Below are positions 25,893 to 33,066 of a stretch of DNA of 50,976 nt, piece after piece; the first letter of the stretch is position 1; each line of letters starts with the position of its first letter. Location: contig JBEAMJ010000009.1 of the NCBI GenBank assembly GCA_041166025.1, positions 1 to 50,976 on the forward strand, written 5' to 3'. A model generated the notes under the pieces. The model was not told where the DNA came from. It worked only from the letters and a program-made list of their open reading frames with translations, and searched no databases. Source of the stretch: UBA7672 sp041166025 (lineage in GTDB: Bacteria > Pseudomonadota > Alphaproteobacteria > Caulobacterales > Hyphomonadaceae). The position numbers and the translations under genes are program-made.

Positions 25893-27407
25893 TCAGCAGG
25901 CCTCCTCGCCGATCAGCGGGCTGCAGCTCCAGCCCTGGTACCAGGTGTTGCTACCCGCATTGACCGCACCGATGTTGGTCGGCGCCGTCAGGAAGGTCGA
26001 GCCGGGAAGGTTGGCGACCGGCTGGACCGCAACGCCGTTCTCGTTGGCGCCGTTGACGAAGCTCGCCGTGCTCGACCCGCGTGGCGCAAGCGTGCTCGTG
26101 CCGGTGGCGGTGTTGCCAGTTCCCGCGTTGAAGCGCGCGGCTTCGTCGTCCGCGTCGGCGTTGAAAGCAGTCGGGCAGGACATGAAGACACCGTTGAAGG
26201 TCGGCGCCGCCGTGAAGGTGTCGGCATCGTCGATGTCGAGGCAGACGGCGGGATCGAAGACCACCGAGTTGAAGAGGCGCAGGCCGTTGCCCGAGTTAAC
26301 CACCATCGCATCACCGCCAGCTGCGCGCGCCACGATGGTTGCGTTCGAGATGTAGGGTGTCGTGTTGAGGGTGAAGGCGGCTGTTGGCTGGCCCGCCGGC
26401 GGCGTCTGAGCCGTCCGGTTACCCGCCGAAGAGAATTCGAAGCCACGGTCGCCGCCGGCCGAGCGCTGCACGATCAGGAGGTTCTGCACCGCCCCGCGCC
26501 AGCCCGTATCGACATCGAGGCTGTCGTCGTCATTGCCGGTCAGAACGATGTTGCGCAGGTTGACCGTACCGCCGAAGATTTCGATGCCGTCATCGGACGA
26601 GTTGTGGACCTGGACGTTCTCGATCACCGTCCCGTTGCCGACGCCGGCCAACGTGATCCCGTTGAGTTCGTTATTCGGCAGGATCTCGAAGCCGGAATGC
26701 TGGACGCGCACATGGCTGAGGCGGCCCGAATTGTCGGTCGGCGTATTGCCGCCGTACTGGGCGTTGGCGCCTTCAACCTGGCTGACGCAACCGATATTCG
26801 GCGGAACCAGAACGCCGGTGCAGACTGAAATGGGCGCGCGACCCAGCAGAAGGACACCGCCCCACTGGCCGATCGAGTTTTCGTTTGTTCCGCCTTCAAC
26901 GCCCTGGCGACTGGTGAAGATAATCGGCTGCGCGGCCGAGCCGATTGCGCTGATCCGCGAACCGCGGTTGACCAAAAGGTAATCCAGTGTGCCGGAGCCG
27001 AAAATGGTCACGCCCGGGTCAATGGACAGGATGCCCTGCGCGCCGCCGGCTAGCGGGGCGGCCGGGTCGGCGCCAAGGTCGACGCCGACATCCGTGCGGC
27101 CGGAGAGGGAGTAGATCGTTCCCGTTCGCAGCGGCACGTTCAGCGTTCCCGTAATGACTGAGGGTAGTTGGCAGTTCCGCAGTCCCGCTACGACCCCAGC
27201 ATTGATGAACCCCGTCGGGCAATCCGCAGCAGGCCCGGCCGGCGGCGAGGGCGGAGGCGGGGGAGGGGGAGGGGGTGGGGGTGGCGGCGACGGCACAAAC
27301 ACCCCCTCGCCTGGAGATGCAACCCCGTCGGAGCCGGAGCAGGCAGCGACGCCCGTCGCGGCAAGGGCGGCCAGCAGGGCGGCGCGCACAGCAATCTTCG
27401 GTGACAT
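25893..27407 (-). CDS. ElpS-like surface lipoprotein with proline linker and beta-helix
   Basis: 504-aa exported lipoprotein. The leader ends in a good lipobox (GVAAC, Cys23). A Pro-run of 13 residues (about 42-54) forms a rigid linker. The rest (about 65-504) is Gly/Asn-rich with repeating short strands (GTVIENVQVHNSSDDGIEIF, GGTVNLRNIVLTGNDDDSLD), which suggests a right-handed parallel beta-helix. GAGGG-type pairing is good: GAGGG lies 8 bp before the ATG. The context (receptor and T2SS next door) matches my memory of Caulobacter ElpS, an extracellular lipoprotein secreted by T2SS under phosphate starvation. Homology to ElpS is inferred from context and layout, not from an alignment. Enzymatic activity cannot be assigned. 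Confidence 0.8.
   Translation of the reverse strand: MSPKIAVRAALLAALAATGVAACSGSDGVASPGEGVFVPSPPPPPPPPPPPPPSPPAGPAADCPTGFINAGVVAGLRNCQLPSVITGTLNVPLRTGTIYSLSGRTDVGVDLGADPAAPLAGGAQGILSIDPGVTIFGSGTLDYLLVNRGSRISAIGSAAQPIIFTSRQGVEGGTNENSIGQWGGVLLLGRAPISVCTGVLVPPNIGCVSQVEGANAQYGGNTPTDNSGRLSHVRVQHSGFEILPNNELNGITLAGVGNGTVIENVQVHNSSDDGIEIFGGTVNLRNIVLTGNDDDSLDVDTGWRGAVQNLLIVQRSAGGDRGFEFSSAGNRTAQTPPAGQPTAAFTLNTTPYISNATIVARAAGGDAMVVNSGNGLRLFNSVVFDPAVCLDIDDADTFTAAPTFNGVFMSCPTAFNADADDEAARFNAGTGNTATGTSTLAPRGSSTASFVNGANENGVAVQPVANLPGSTFLTAPTNIGAVNAGSNTWYQGWSCSPLIGEEAC
27259..27281 (+). other. G-quadruplex motif in the template strand
   Basis: Four runs of five G separated by single bases (A, A, T) occur on the + strand, which is the template strand of the lipoprotein gene. 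The sequence encodes the 13-proline linker. Single-base loops are the most stable kind for a quadruplex. Confidence 0.75.
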
Positions 27408-27510
27408 TCTGGATTCCCTCGAGCTCGACCGGGGCCGAAATTCGGAGGGCGCCGAGGCTTTGTTCTCGACTGACGCCCGCCTTCCCCACAGAGGCGGTTA
27501 ACGAGCCAGC

Positions 27511-27539
27511 GTGACACTCGCCCGACAGATAGATGACAG
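27511..27539 (-). promoter_or_regulatory. Pho box cluster (three half-sites) before the lipoprotein gene
   Basis: On the minus strand CTGTCAT (27533-27539), CTGTCGG (27522-27528) and GTGTCAC (27511-27517) recur with starts exactly 11 bp apart. The first 18 bases, CTGTCATCTATCTGTCGG, match the PhoB consensus at 15 of 18 positions by my count. The cluster lies 103-131 bp before the start codon of the lipoprotein gene, with no gene between. This fits PhoB activation of lipoprotein, receptor and possibly T2SS genes. Confidence 0.65.
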
Positions 27540-27583
27540 TTTGGATTCATGGGACGGCGGCAACGCAGCGTTGCGCAAATGCC

Positions 27584-28531
27584 TCACCTCTCGGGCGCTG
27601 TCACATTATGCTTCTGTGACGACGCTTCGGCAAGCATCCTCAGGCCGACCGCGCGAATGCGCTCGGCAACAAGGATGCAGGTGTCATGGAAAGGGGCTTC
27701 CTTGCGCCACAGGAGCACAATCTGACGATGCATCGGGAAGCTCGACAGATCGAGCACTGTCACACCTCCGGCTGCACCGGCGTTCGAGCGCAGATAGATC
27801 TCCGGCAGGACTGCAAGCCCAAGCCCGCTTGCCGCCATCTGGTAGACGCCGTCGAGGCTCGTGCCCTCATAGTCGCGGAGTACGTTCATCTGGAGTGCGT
27901 TACAGATCTCTCCGGCCTGTCGCGCCAGGTGATGCCGCAAATCCATGATGAGCATATCATGCCCTGCCAGGTCGCCGCTTTCCAGCTTCTCAAGCTTGGC
28001 CAGTTGGTGATCCTTCGAGGCGACGATACGCAGGGGCTCGGCGAACAGGAGCTGAGCGTGCATGTCGCCGTATGAAAGCGGCAATGGCGCCAGCAAAAGG
28101 TCGATTTCGCCATTGGCAAGCAGGCCAATCTGTTCATCGGGGATGCCTTCGCGAATGTGGATGCGCAGGTTCGGCTGCTCGGCGGTCAGGCCTGCGACGA
28201 TTTCGGGCAAGAGGTAGGGACCAATGGTGGGGCTGGCGCCGAAACGCAGGATGCCGACACCCCCGCCCGTGCGTGCAAGGCGCGAGGTACGCTTGAGATC
28301 TTCGACCTCGCGCATGATGCGGCGCGCGCGCTCGACAATATCGCGTCCGACTGGTGTCAGGCCGCCACCGTGCAGCGCCCTGTCGACCAGCGTGACGCCC
28401 AGTTCGGCCTCCAAAAGGCGCAGCTGCTGGCTCAGCGTCGGCTGCGAAACATTCGCGGCTCGGGCGGCCTTGTGGAAGTTTCCACTCCGAGCGATCGCGA
28501 TCAGATACTCCAGCCTGCGCAGCGTCGGCAT
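27584..28531 (-). CDS. LysR-family regulator, OxyR-like without the peroxidatic cysteine
   Basis: 315-aa transcription factor. The winged helix-turn-helix is near residues 18-37 (GNFHKAARAANVSQPTLSQQ). The sensor domain follows OxyR closely: TSLDGVYQMAASGLGLAVLP aligns with the OxyR loop region. At the OxyR active site this protein reads RHHLARQAGEIC. The peroxidatic Cys199 of E. coli OxyR is replaced by His201, while the resolving Cys208 is kept as Cys210. The ATG at 28531 has GGGAG 5 bp upstream; a GTG four codons earlier is open too. The gene is divergent from the secreted SnoaL-like gene with a perfect OxyR half-site between them. Confidence 0.88.
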   Translation of the reverse strand: MPTLRRLEYLIAIARSGNFHKAARAANVSQPTLSQQLRLLEAELGVTLVDRALHGGGLTPVGRDIVERARRIMREVEDLKRTSRLARTGGGVGILRFGASPTIGPYLLPEIVAGLTAEQPNLRIHIREGIPDEQIGLLANGEIDLLLAPLPLSYGDMHAQLLFAEPLRIVASKDHQLAKLEKLESGDLAGHDMLIMDLRHHLARQAGEICNALQMNVLRDYEGTSLDGVYQMAASGLGLAVLPEIYLRSNAGAAGGVTVLDLSSFPMHRQIVLLWRKEAPFHDTCILVAERIRAVGLRMLAEASSQKHNVTAPER

Positions 28532-28573
28532 GGCGACTCCCACGAGCGCCTAACCTGGAGAGCACCCGCACCG

Positions 28574-28588
28574 ATAGCTATTATCTAT
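28574..28588. promoter_or_regulatory. OxyR-type half-site in the divergent promoter region
   Basis: ATAGCTATTATCTAT matches the 15-base OxyR unit ATAGntnnnanCTAT at every fixed position. A second unit at the expected spacing (from 28596) is poor, so only one half of a full tetramer site is clear. It lies 43 bp before the regulator's ATG and 82 bp before the divergent gene, a usual place for a LysR operator. Confidence 0.6.
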
Positions 28589-28670
28589 CAAAAATGAAAG
28601 CAATATCGATTGGAAACTATCAGGCAGTGCTCCCAGCTACTTGCAATCGCAATTAACAAGGGACCCCGAC

Positions 28671-29312
28671 ATGAAGCCTATTCTCCGCCGTACCCTTTCC
28701 TCCATCGCAGTCGGCTCGGCGCTCGCAGTGGCCGCGTTCACCGCAACCGCCACCGCCGCTCCTCCGGCCGCGACCGCCACCGCCGCTCCTCCGGCCGCGA
28801 CCGCCACCGCCGTCTCGACCACGCAGGCGCAGAGCGCCCAGATCACGCGCGAGCAGGTGATCGCAGCCCAGAACGCCTGGGGCGATGCACTCGTGGCGAT
28901 CTCGACCACCCACGACAAGTCGGGCCTTGAGGCCGCGACCAAGAAGGCGGAGAAGGTCATCGACAGCGCCTACGGCTATTCGCTCGGCCCGGTCCTGTTC
29001 AAGCCGACGCTGACGGTCGCCCCGCAGACCTTCCGCACGACCCGTGAGGGCGCGCTCGCCTACTTCGTCGGCGGCAACCCGAAATTTGCGAACGACACCG
29101 GCTTCGCCCTCAAGTCGTGGCGCAGCTACCAGGTCGAGAACGCCGCGATCTTCACGGACGGCGATGTCGCGATTTCGATGGGCAATGTGCGCCTCACCGA
29201 CAAAGATGGGAAGGTCACCGTGGTCGACAAGACCTGGGGTTGGAAGCGTGGAACGGACGGTAATCTCCGCATCGTGCTGCACCACTCGTCCTTGCCCTAC
29301 AACCCTGGCTGA
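28671..29312 (+). CDS. Secreted SnoaL-like protein
   Basis: 213-aa exported protein. MKPILRRTLSSIAVGSALAV is a signal peptide; cleavage is probably after the ATATA region. Residues about 26-48 carry a duplicated AAPPAATAT stretch caused by a 27-bp tandem repeat. The mature domain has the NTF2/SnoaL pattern, ending KTWGWKRGTDGNLRIVLHHSSLPY. Database entries of this kind are sometimes named phosphoribosyl-AMP cyclohydrolase, which I doubt because the fold and signal peptide do not fit. It is divergent from the OxyR-like regulator and followed by a strong terminator, so it is monocistronic. Confidence 0.82.
   Translation: MKPILRRTLSSIAVGSALAVAAFTATATAAPPAATATAAPPAATATAVSTTQAQSAQITREQVIAAQNAWGDALVAISTTHDKSGLEAATKKAEKVIDSAYGYSLGPVLFKPTLTVAPQTFRTTREGALAYFVGGNPKFANDTGFALKSWRSYQVENAAIFTDGDVAISMGNVRLTDKDGKVTVVDKTWGWKRGTDGNLRIVLHHSSLPYNPG
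28746..28811 (+). repeat. 27-bp in-frame tandem repeat
   Basis: Two exact 27-bp units (28746-28772 and 28773-28799) are followed by a 12-bp partial third. Being a multiple of three, the repeat can expand or contract without a frameshift. It encodes the Ala/Pro/Thr linker just after the signal peptide of the SnoaL-like protein. Confidence 0.9.
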
Positions 29313-29329
29313 TCCTGACACCACCAAGC

Positions 29330-29366
29330 AGAGCATCCCTGTCCCGGCAGGGATGCTCTATTTTTT
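29330..29366 (+). terminator. Rho-independent terminator
   Basis: AGAGCATCCCTG (29330-29341) pairs perfectly with CAGGGATGCTCT (29348-29359) around the loop TCCCGG, and is followed by A and a run of six T. It ends the SnoaL-like transcript. Confidence 0.95.
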
Positions 29367-29483
29367 CTGGCAAGCCATTCAGCGAGCGTACGCGCCAGAT
29401 CATTCGGTGTCCGCCAGAGATCAAGTCATTCTCTCCTGGTTGCCGCCTTGGCCAGATGTCGCCCACCAAAACAAGAGACCTCC

Positions 29484-30233
29484 ATGTTCAAGCCTCGGCT
29501 CGCGACCCCCATGATCATCCTCGGATTTGCAGCGCTCGGTGCCTTGCCGGCGCATGCGCAGTCGCTGACAGGCAATGTCGGTTCAGCCAACATCACCACA
29601 GGCGACAGCTCGGTCGAGGCGCGTACCGGTATCGCTGACAATGGAGATGTCGCTGCGCGGGTCCACTATCAGCACGCTTTCTCGGACGGGTACCAGCTTC
29701 GGGTAATCGGCTCATTCTCGCAACCCGATGGGCAGGACTGGGACTTCAGCGCCCTGACGCTCGAGAACTGGTTCCAGTGGGCCGAGGAAGCCAAGGATGG
29801 AACCGGGTTCAACGGCGGCTTTCGTCTCGCCTATGATTTCGTCGATGGCGGTGGCCCCGATGGTGCAGAAGCGCGCCTCACATTGACGGACAAGTTCGCA
29901 GACGGCTGGGAATGGCGCGCCAACCTCATCGGCGAGGTCGAAACGGGCGAAGGAAGCGCAGGCGGCGTCGACCTCGAGACACGATTCCAGGTGAGCCGAG
30001 GACTGGATTTTTCCGCACTCGGTTCGCAGGACTGGCGGCTCGGCGCCGAACTTTACAGTGAATATGGCAATACCCGCGACATACCGGGTTTCAACGAGCA
30101 GGCGCACCAGATCGGCCCGATCGTCAAGGTCGAGTGGGGCAATGGCGTCTTCCTCCAGACCGGCGTACGCTTCGGCTTCACCGATGCTGCGGACGATTCC
30201 ATGTTCAAGATCTTCCTCGGGCGGGACTTCTGA
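29484..30233 (+). CDS. Outer-membrane beta-barrel-like protein
   Basis: 249-aa exported protein. The signal peptide ends ALPAHAQ. The body is made of short amphipathic strands with Asp/Gly turns (YDFVDGGGPDGAEARLTL), and the protein ends in Phe, as outer-membrane barrels do (MFKIFLGRDF). About 10-12 strands would fit its size. I do not recognise the family. It is followed, with overlap, by an esterase gene, so the pair is probably co-transcribed. Confidence 0.75.
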   Translation: MFKPRLATPMIILGFAALGALPAHAQSLTGNVGSANITTGDSSVEARTGIADNGDVAARVHYQHAFSDGYQLRVIGSFSQPDGQDWDFSALTLENWFQWAEEAKDGTGFNGGFRLAYDFVDGGGPDGAEARLTLTDKFADGWEWRANLIGEVETGEGSAGGVDLETRFQVSRGLDFSALGSQDWRLGAELYSEYGNTRDIPGFNEQAHQIGPIVKVEWGNGVFLQTGVRFGFTDAADDSMFKIFLGRDF

Positions 30234-31033
30234 TCGCGGAGCGGCGCATCCCCGCCGGCGTTGCGCCCTGCGTTCTGGCGCTGGCGGTGGCTGCGTGCGT
30301 TGCCGATCCGTCATCACCCGCTGTTGCGCTATCCGGCGGCCGCCTCAGCTTCGCAACGGAGCTGCCTGCGGCGGCAACGCAGCCGGGCCCTCACATGTTT
30401 CGGGGCGATGCGCGGGCCACGTTCTACCTTCCAGTCTCCGCCGTCGGCCGGTCGGCGCCCTTGCTCATTCTCCTCCACGGTGCACGGGGCGGCGCGGACG
30501 CCATGATCCGGCGGTTTCGGAGCGAAGCTGACCGGCGCGGCATCATTCTTCTGGCGCCGGAATCCGCCGGCGGGACCTGGGATGCCGTTGCCGAGATCGG
30601 CCGCGGCCGTCCGCCTGCGTTCGGACGCGATCCCGCCCGCATCGATGCTGCGATCAGCCAGGCATTCAAGCGCGCGAGCATAGATCCTGCCCGGATCGCT
30701 ATCGCAGGATTTTCGGATGGCGCAGGTTATGCGCTGTCGCTGGGCGCGCGGAATTCGGATCGCTTTTCGGCCATCATGGCCTTCTCACCCGGCATGATCG
30801 TGCCCGGCGAGACGGGCCCGCCAACACAGGTCTTCATCTCCCATGGCGCGGCCGACCGCATCCTCCCGATCGGCCTGGCGCGCGACACGCTGGCGCCCGT
30901 GCTGAAGGGCGCGGGTTTCGATGTGACCTTTGTCGCCTTCCAGGGCGGACACGAGCTGCCGGATGATGTGCTGGTCCAGGCACTGGATTTGTGGCTGGGC
31001 CCGGGCAAAGGCCCGCCACGTACGCGCGGGTGA
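30230..31033 (+). CDS. Alpha/beta-hydrolase lipoprotein, LpqC/esterase-like
   Basis: About 267-aa hydrolase. The frame has no good ATG near the signal: the only ATG/GTG candidate is at 30134, which would put 32 residues before the leader. I prefer a CTG at 30230, overlapping the stop of the previous gene, which gives MIAERRIPAGVAPCVLALAVAAC with a lipobox (VAAC). The fold features are LLILLHGARGGAD (oxyanion region), the nucleophile elbow GFSDG and the late histidine GGHELP. This set is shared with LpqC and poly(3-hydroxybutyrate)-type esterases. Substrate unknown. Confidence 0.72.
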   Translation: MIAERRIPAGVAPCVLALAVAACVADPSSPAVALSGGRLSFATELPAAATQPGPHMFRGDARATFYLPVSAVGRSAPLLILLHGARGGADAMIRRFRSEADRRGIILLAPESAGGTWDAVAEIGRGRPPAFGRDPARIDAAISQAFKRASIDPARIAIAGFSDGAGYALSLGARNSDRFSAIMAFSPGMIVPGETGPPTQVFISHGAADRILPIGLARDTLAPVLKGAGFDVTFVAFQGGHELPDDVLVQALDLWLGPGKGPPRTRG

Positions 31034-31077
31034 CCTCGTCTGCACGATCATGCTAGATCCTTGGCCGGGAGAGACAC

Positions 31078-32766
31078 ATGAGTCAGCCAAGCCTTGTCCG
31101 CGGCGCAAGCCAGCCAGCCCTGCTCGAAGACACGATCGGCGAGGCGCTCCTGCGCGCGGCGCGACTATGGCCGGACCAGGAAGCGCTCGTCTCGGTCCAT
31201 CAGGGCATCCGCTGGACCTATCGCCAATTCGCCGAGGAGGTGGATCGTCTGGCCGCCGGGCTTCTGGCGCTCCGCCTCGAGAAGGGCGACCGCGTCGGCG
31301 TCTGGGCCCCCAATTGCGCCGAATGGACACTGGTGCAATTCGCAACTGCTCGCGTCGGCCTCATCCAGGTCAACATCAATCCGGCCTATCGCCTGTCCGA
31401 GGTGGAGTACACGCTCAACAAGGTCGGCGTGAAGGCGCTGGTGTGCGCACGGGCGTTCAAGACCTCCGACTATGTGGGGATGATCAACGAGCTCGCGCCG
31501 GAAATCGCAACATCGCCGCCCGGCGAGCTTCAGTCAAAACGCCTGCCTGAGCTGCGCAGCGTCGTGCAGATCGGCGATGCGCCGGGCCCGGGCTGGTTCG
31601 CCTTCGCCGATCTTGCGGCGCGCGCGACGCCCGCGCATGTCGCGAAGGTCGAGGCCATCGCAGCTACGCTCGACCGCAATGATGCGATCAACATCCAGTT
31701 CACCTCGGGCACCACCGGCCTGCCCAAGGGCGCGACGCTCTCCCACCGCAACATCCTCAATAACGCGCTGTTCTCCGGTTTAGGGATGGGGCTGAAGCCC
31801 GGCGACCGCCTGTTGATCCCCGTTCCGCTCTATCACTGCTTCGGGATGGTGCTCGGCAATCTCGCCTGCATCACGCATGGAGCGGCGATGATCTATTCCG
31901 CCGAGGGTTATGATCCGCTGAGCGTTCTAAAGACGGTCGAGGCCGAAAAATGCACCGGGCTGCACGGCGTGCCGACCATGTTCATCGCCGAGCTGGAGCA
32001 CCCGGACTTCGACACGTTCGACTTATCTTCGCTGCGCACTGGCATCATGGCCGGGTCGCCCTGTCCCATCGAGGTGATGAAGAAGGTGATTGACCGCATG
32101 TACATGCATCAGGTTGGCATCGGATATGGCATGACGGAAACCTCGCCCATCTCCTTCCAGACCGCGATCGACGACCCGCTCGAACGCCGTGTATCGACAG
32201 TGGGCCGCGTGCAGCCGCATCTCGAGGTCAAGATCGTCGACGAGAGCGGCGCCACGGTGCCGCGCGGCCAGCCAGGCGAACTTTGCACACGTGGTTATTC
32301 CGTGATGATTGGCTACTGGAACGACCCCGAGAAGACCTCCGAGGCGGTCGACGCCGACGGCTGGATGCACACCGGTGACCTCGCGACGATCGATGACGAG
32401 GGCTATTGCAACATTGTCGGCCGCATCAAGGACATGGTGATCCGGGGCGGCGAGAACGTCTTCCCACGCGAGATCGAGGAGTATCTCTTCCGCCATCCCA
32501 AGATCGAGGATGTACAGGTCATCGGCGTGCCCGATCCCAAGATGGGCGAGGAGATCTGCGCCTGGATCAAGCTTCGCGCCGGTGAGACGTCCTCGCGCGA
32601 GGAGATCGCAGCGTTCTGCAAGGGCCAGATCGCGCACTACAAAGTGCCGCGCTACGTGAAGTTCGTGGATTCCTTCCCCATGACTGTCACCGGCAAGATC
32701 CAGAAGTTCGAAATGCGCAAGGCGATGATTGCGGAGCTTGGCCTGGCCGAGCAGAAGACGGCGTGA
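31078..32766 (+). CDS. Acyl-CoA synthetase (AMP-binding, ACSF2-like)
   Basis: 562-aa cytoplasmic ligase that activates fatty or related acids to CoA thioesters through an acyl-AMP. Motifs in order: FTSGTTGLPKGATLSH (P-loop, about residues 206-221), GYGMTETSP, the hinge and ATP-binding stretch MHTGDLATIDDEGYCNIVGR, IRGGENVFPREIEEYL, and the catalytic lysine in TVTGKIQKFEMRK near the C-terminus. The start has GGGAGAG upstream. It resembles the ACSF2 / medium-chain branch more than long-chain FadD, but chain-length preference cannot be read from the sequence. Confidence 0.92.
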   Translation: MSQPSLVRGASQPALLEDTIGEALLRAARLWPDQEALVSVHQGIRWTYRQFAEEVDRLAAGLLALRLEKGDRVGVWAPNCAEWTLVQFATARVGLIQVNINPAYRLSEVEYTLNKVGVKALVCARAFKTSDYVGMINELAPEIATSPPGELQSKRLPELRSVVQIGDAPGPGWFAFADLAARATPAHVAKVEAIAATLDRNDAINIQFTSGTTGLPKGATLSHRNILNNALFSGLGMGLKPGDRLLIPVPLYHCFGMVLGNLACITHGAAMIYSAEGYDPLSVLKTVEAEKCTGLHGVPTMFIAELEHPDFDTFDLSSLRTGIMAGSPCPIEVMKKVIDRMYMHQVGIGYGMTETSPISFQTAIDDPLERRVSTVGRVQPHLEVKIVDESGATVPRGQPGELCTRGYSVMIGYWNDPEKTSEAVDADGWMHTGDLATIDDEGYCNIVGRIKDMVIRGGENVFPREIEEYLFRHPKIEDVQVIGVPDPKMGEEICAWIKLRAGETSSREEIAAFCKGQIAHYKVPRYVKFVDSFPMTVTGKIQKFEMRKAMIAELGLAEQKTA

Positions 32767-32773
32767 GATTTGT

Positions 32774-33016
32774 CTACTGACCGGCCGCGACCTCGTCGCG
32801 CATCCGCTCGAACTCGCTGACGCCGGCTTGCCCCTGCTTGTCCAACGCAGCCCATTCTTCCTGAGTGCGGCAGTCGCGTTTAGTGACGTTCGAGCCTGTT
32901 GCCGTGACGCGTTTGCAGATTTTGTCGTCTCCATCCGGCGCGGCCGCAACGTCGGTTGCTGCGGGCGTCGCGCATGCGGATAGAATTGCGGCGACAAGGA
33001 TGATGACAAGACGCAT
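32774..33016 (-). CDS. Small lipoprotein of unknown function
   Basis: 80-aa precursor. MRLVIILVAAILSAC gives a short leader with a good lipobox (LSAC, Cys15). The mature part has CKRVTATGSNVTKRDCRTQEEW, a motif I know from many small alphaproteobacterial lipoproteins, with two cysteines that may form a disulfide. AAGGA precedes the ATG at 33016. It is convergent with the acyl-CoA ligase and in the same direction as the cytochrome peroxidase gene. Confidence 0.78.
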   Translation of the reverse strand: MRLVIILVAAILSACATPAATDVAAAPDGDDKICKRVTATGSNVTKRDCRTQEEWAALDKQGQAGVSEFERMRDEVAAGQ

Positions 33017-33066
33017 GTCCCGAATCCTTTCTTGAGCCAACTCGCTCAGATCGAACAGCCGCGAAG

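Noticed and set aside
27599..27624. CTGTCAC...CTGTGAC pattern near the end of the LysR gene
   Set aside because: It lies inside the coding region and spacing is wrong for a Pho box.
28633..28640. A -10 box for the SnoaL-like gene following TTGGAA at 28610
   Set aside because: No hexamer at proper spacing resembles a -10 element, so no promoter was called.
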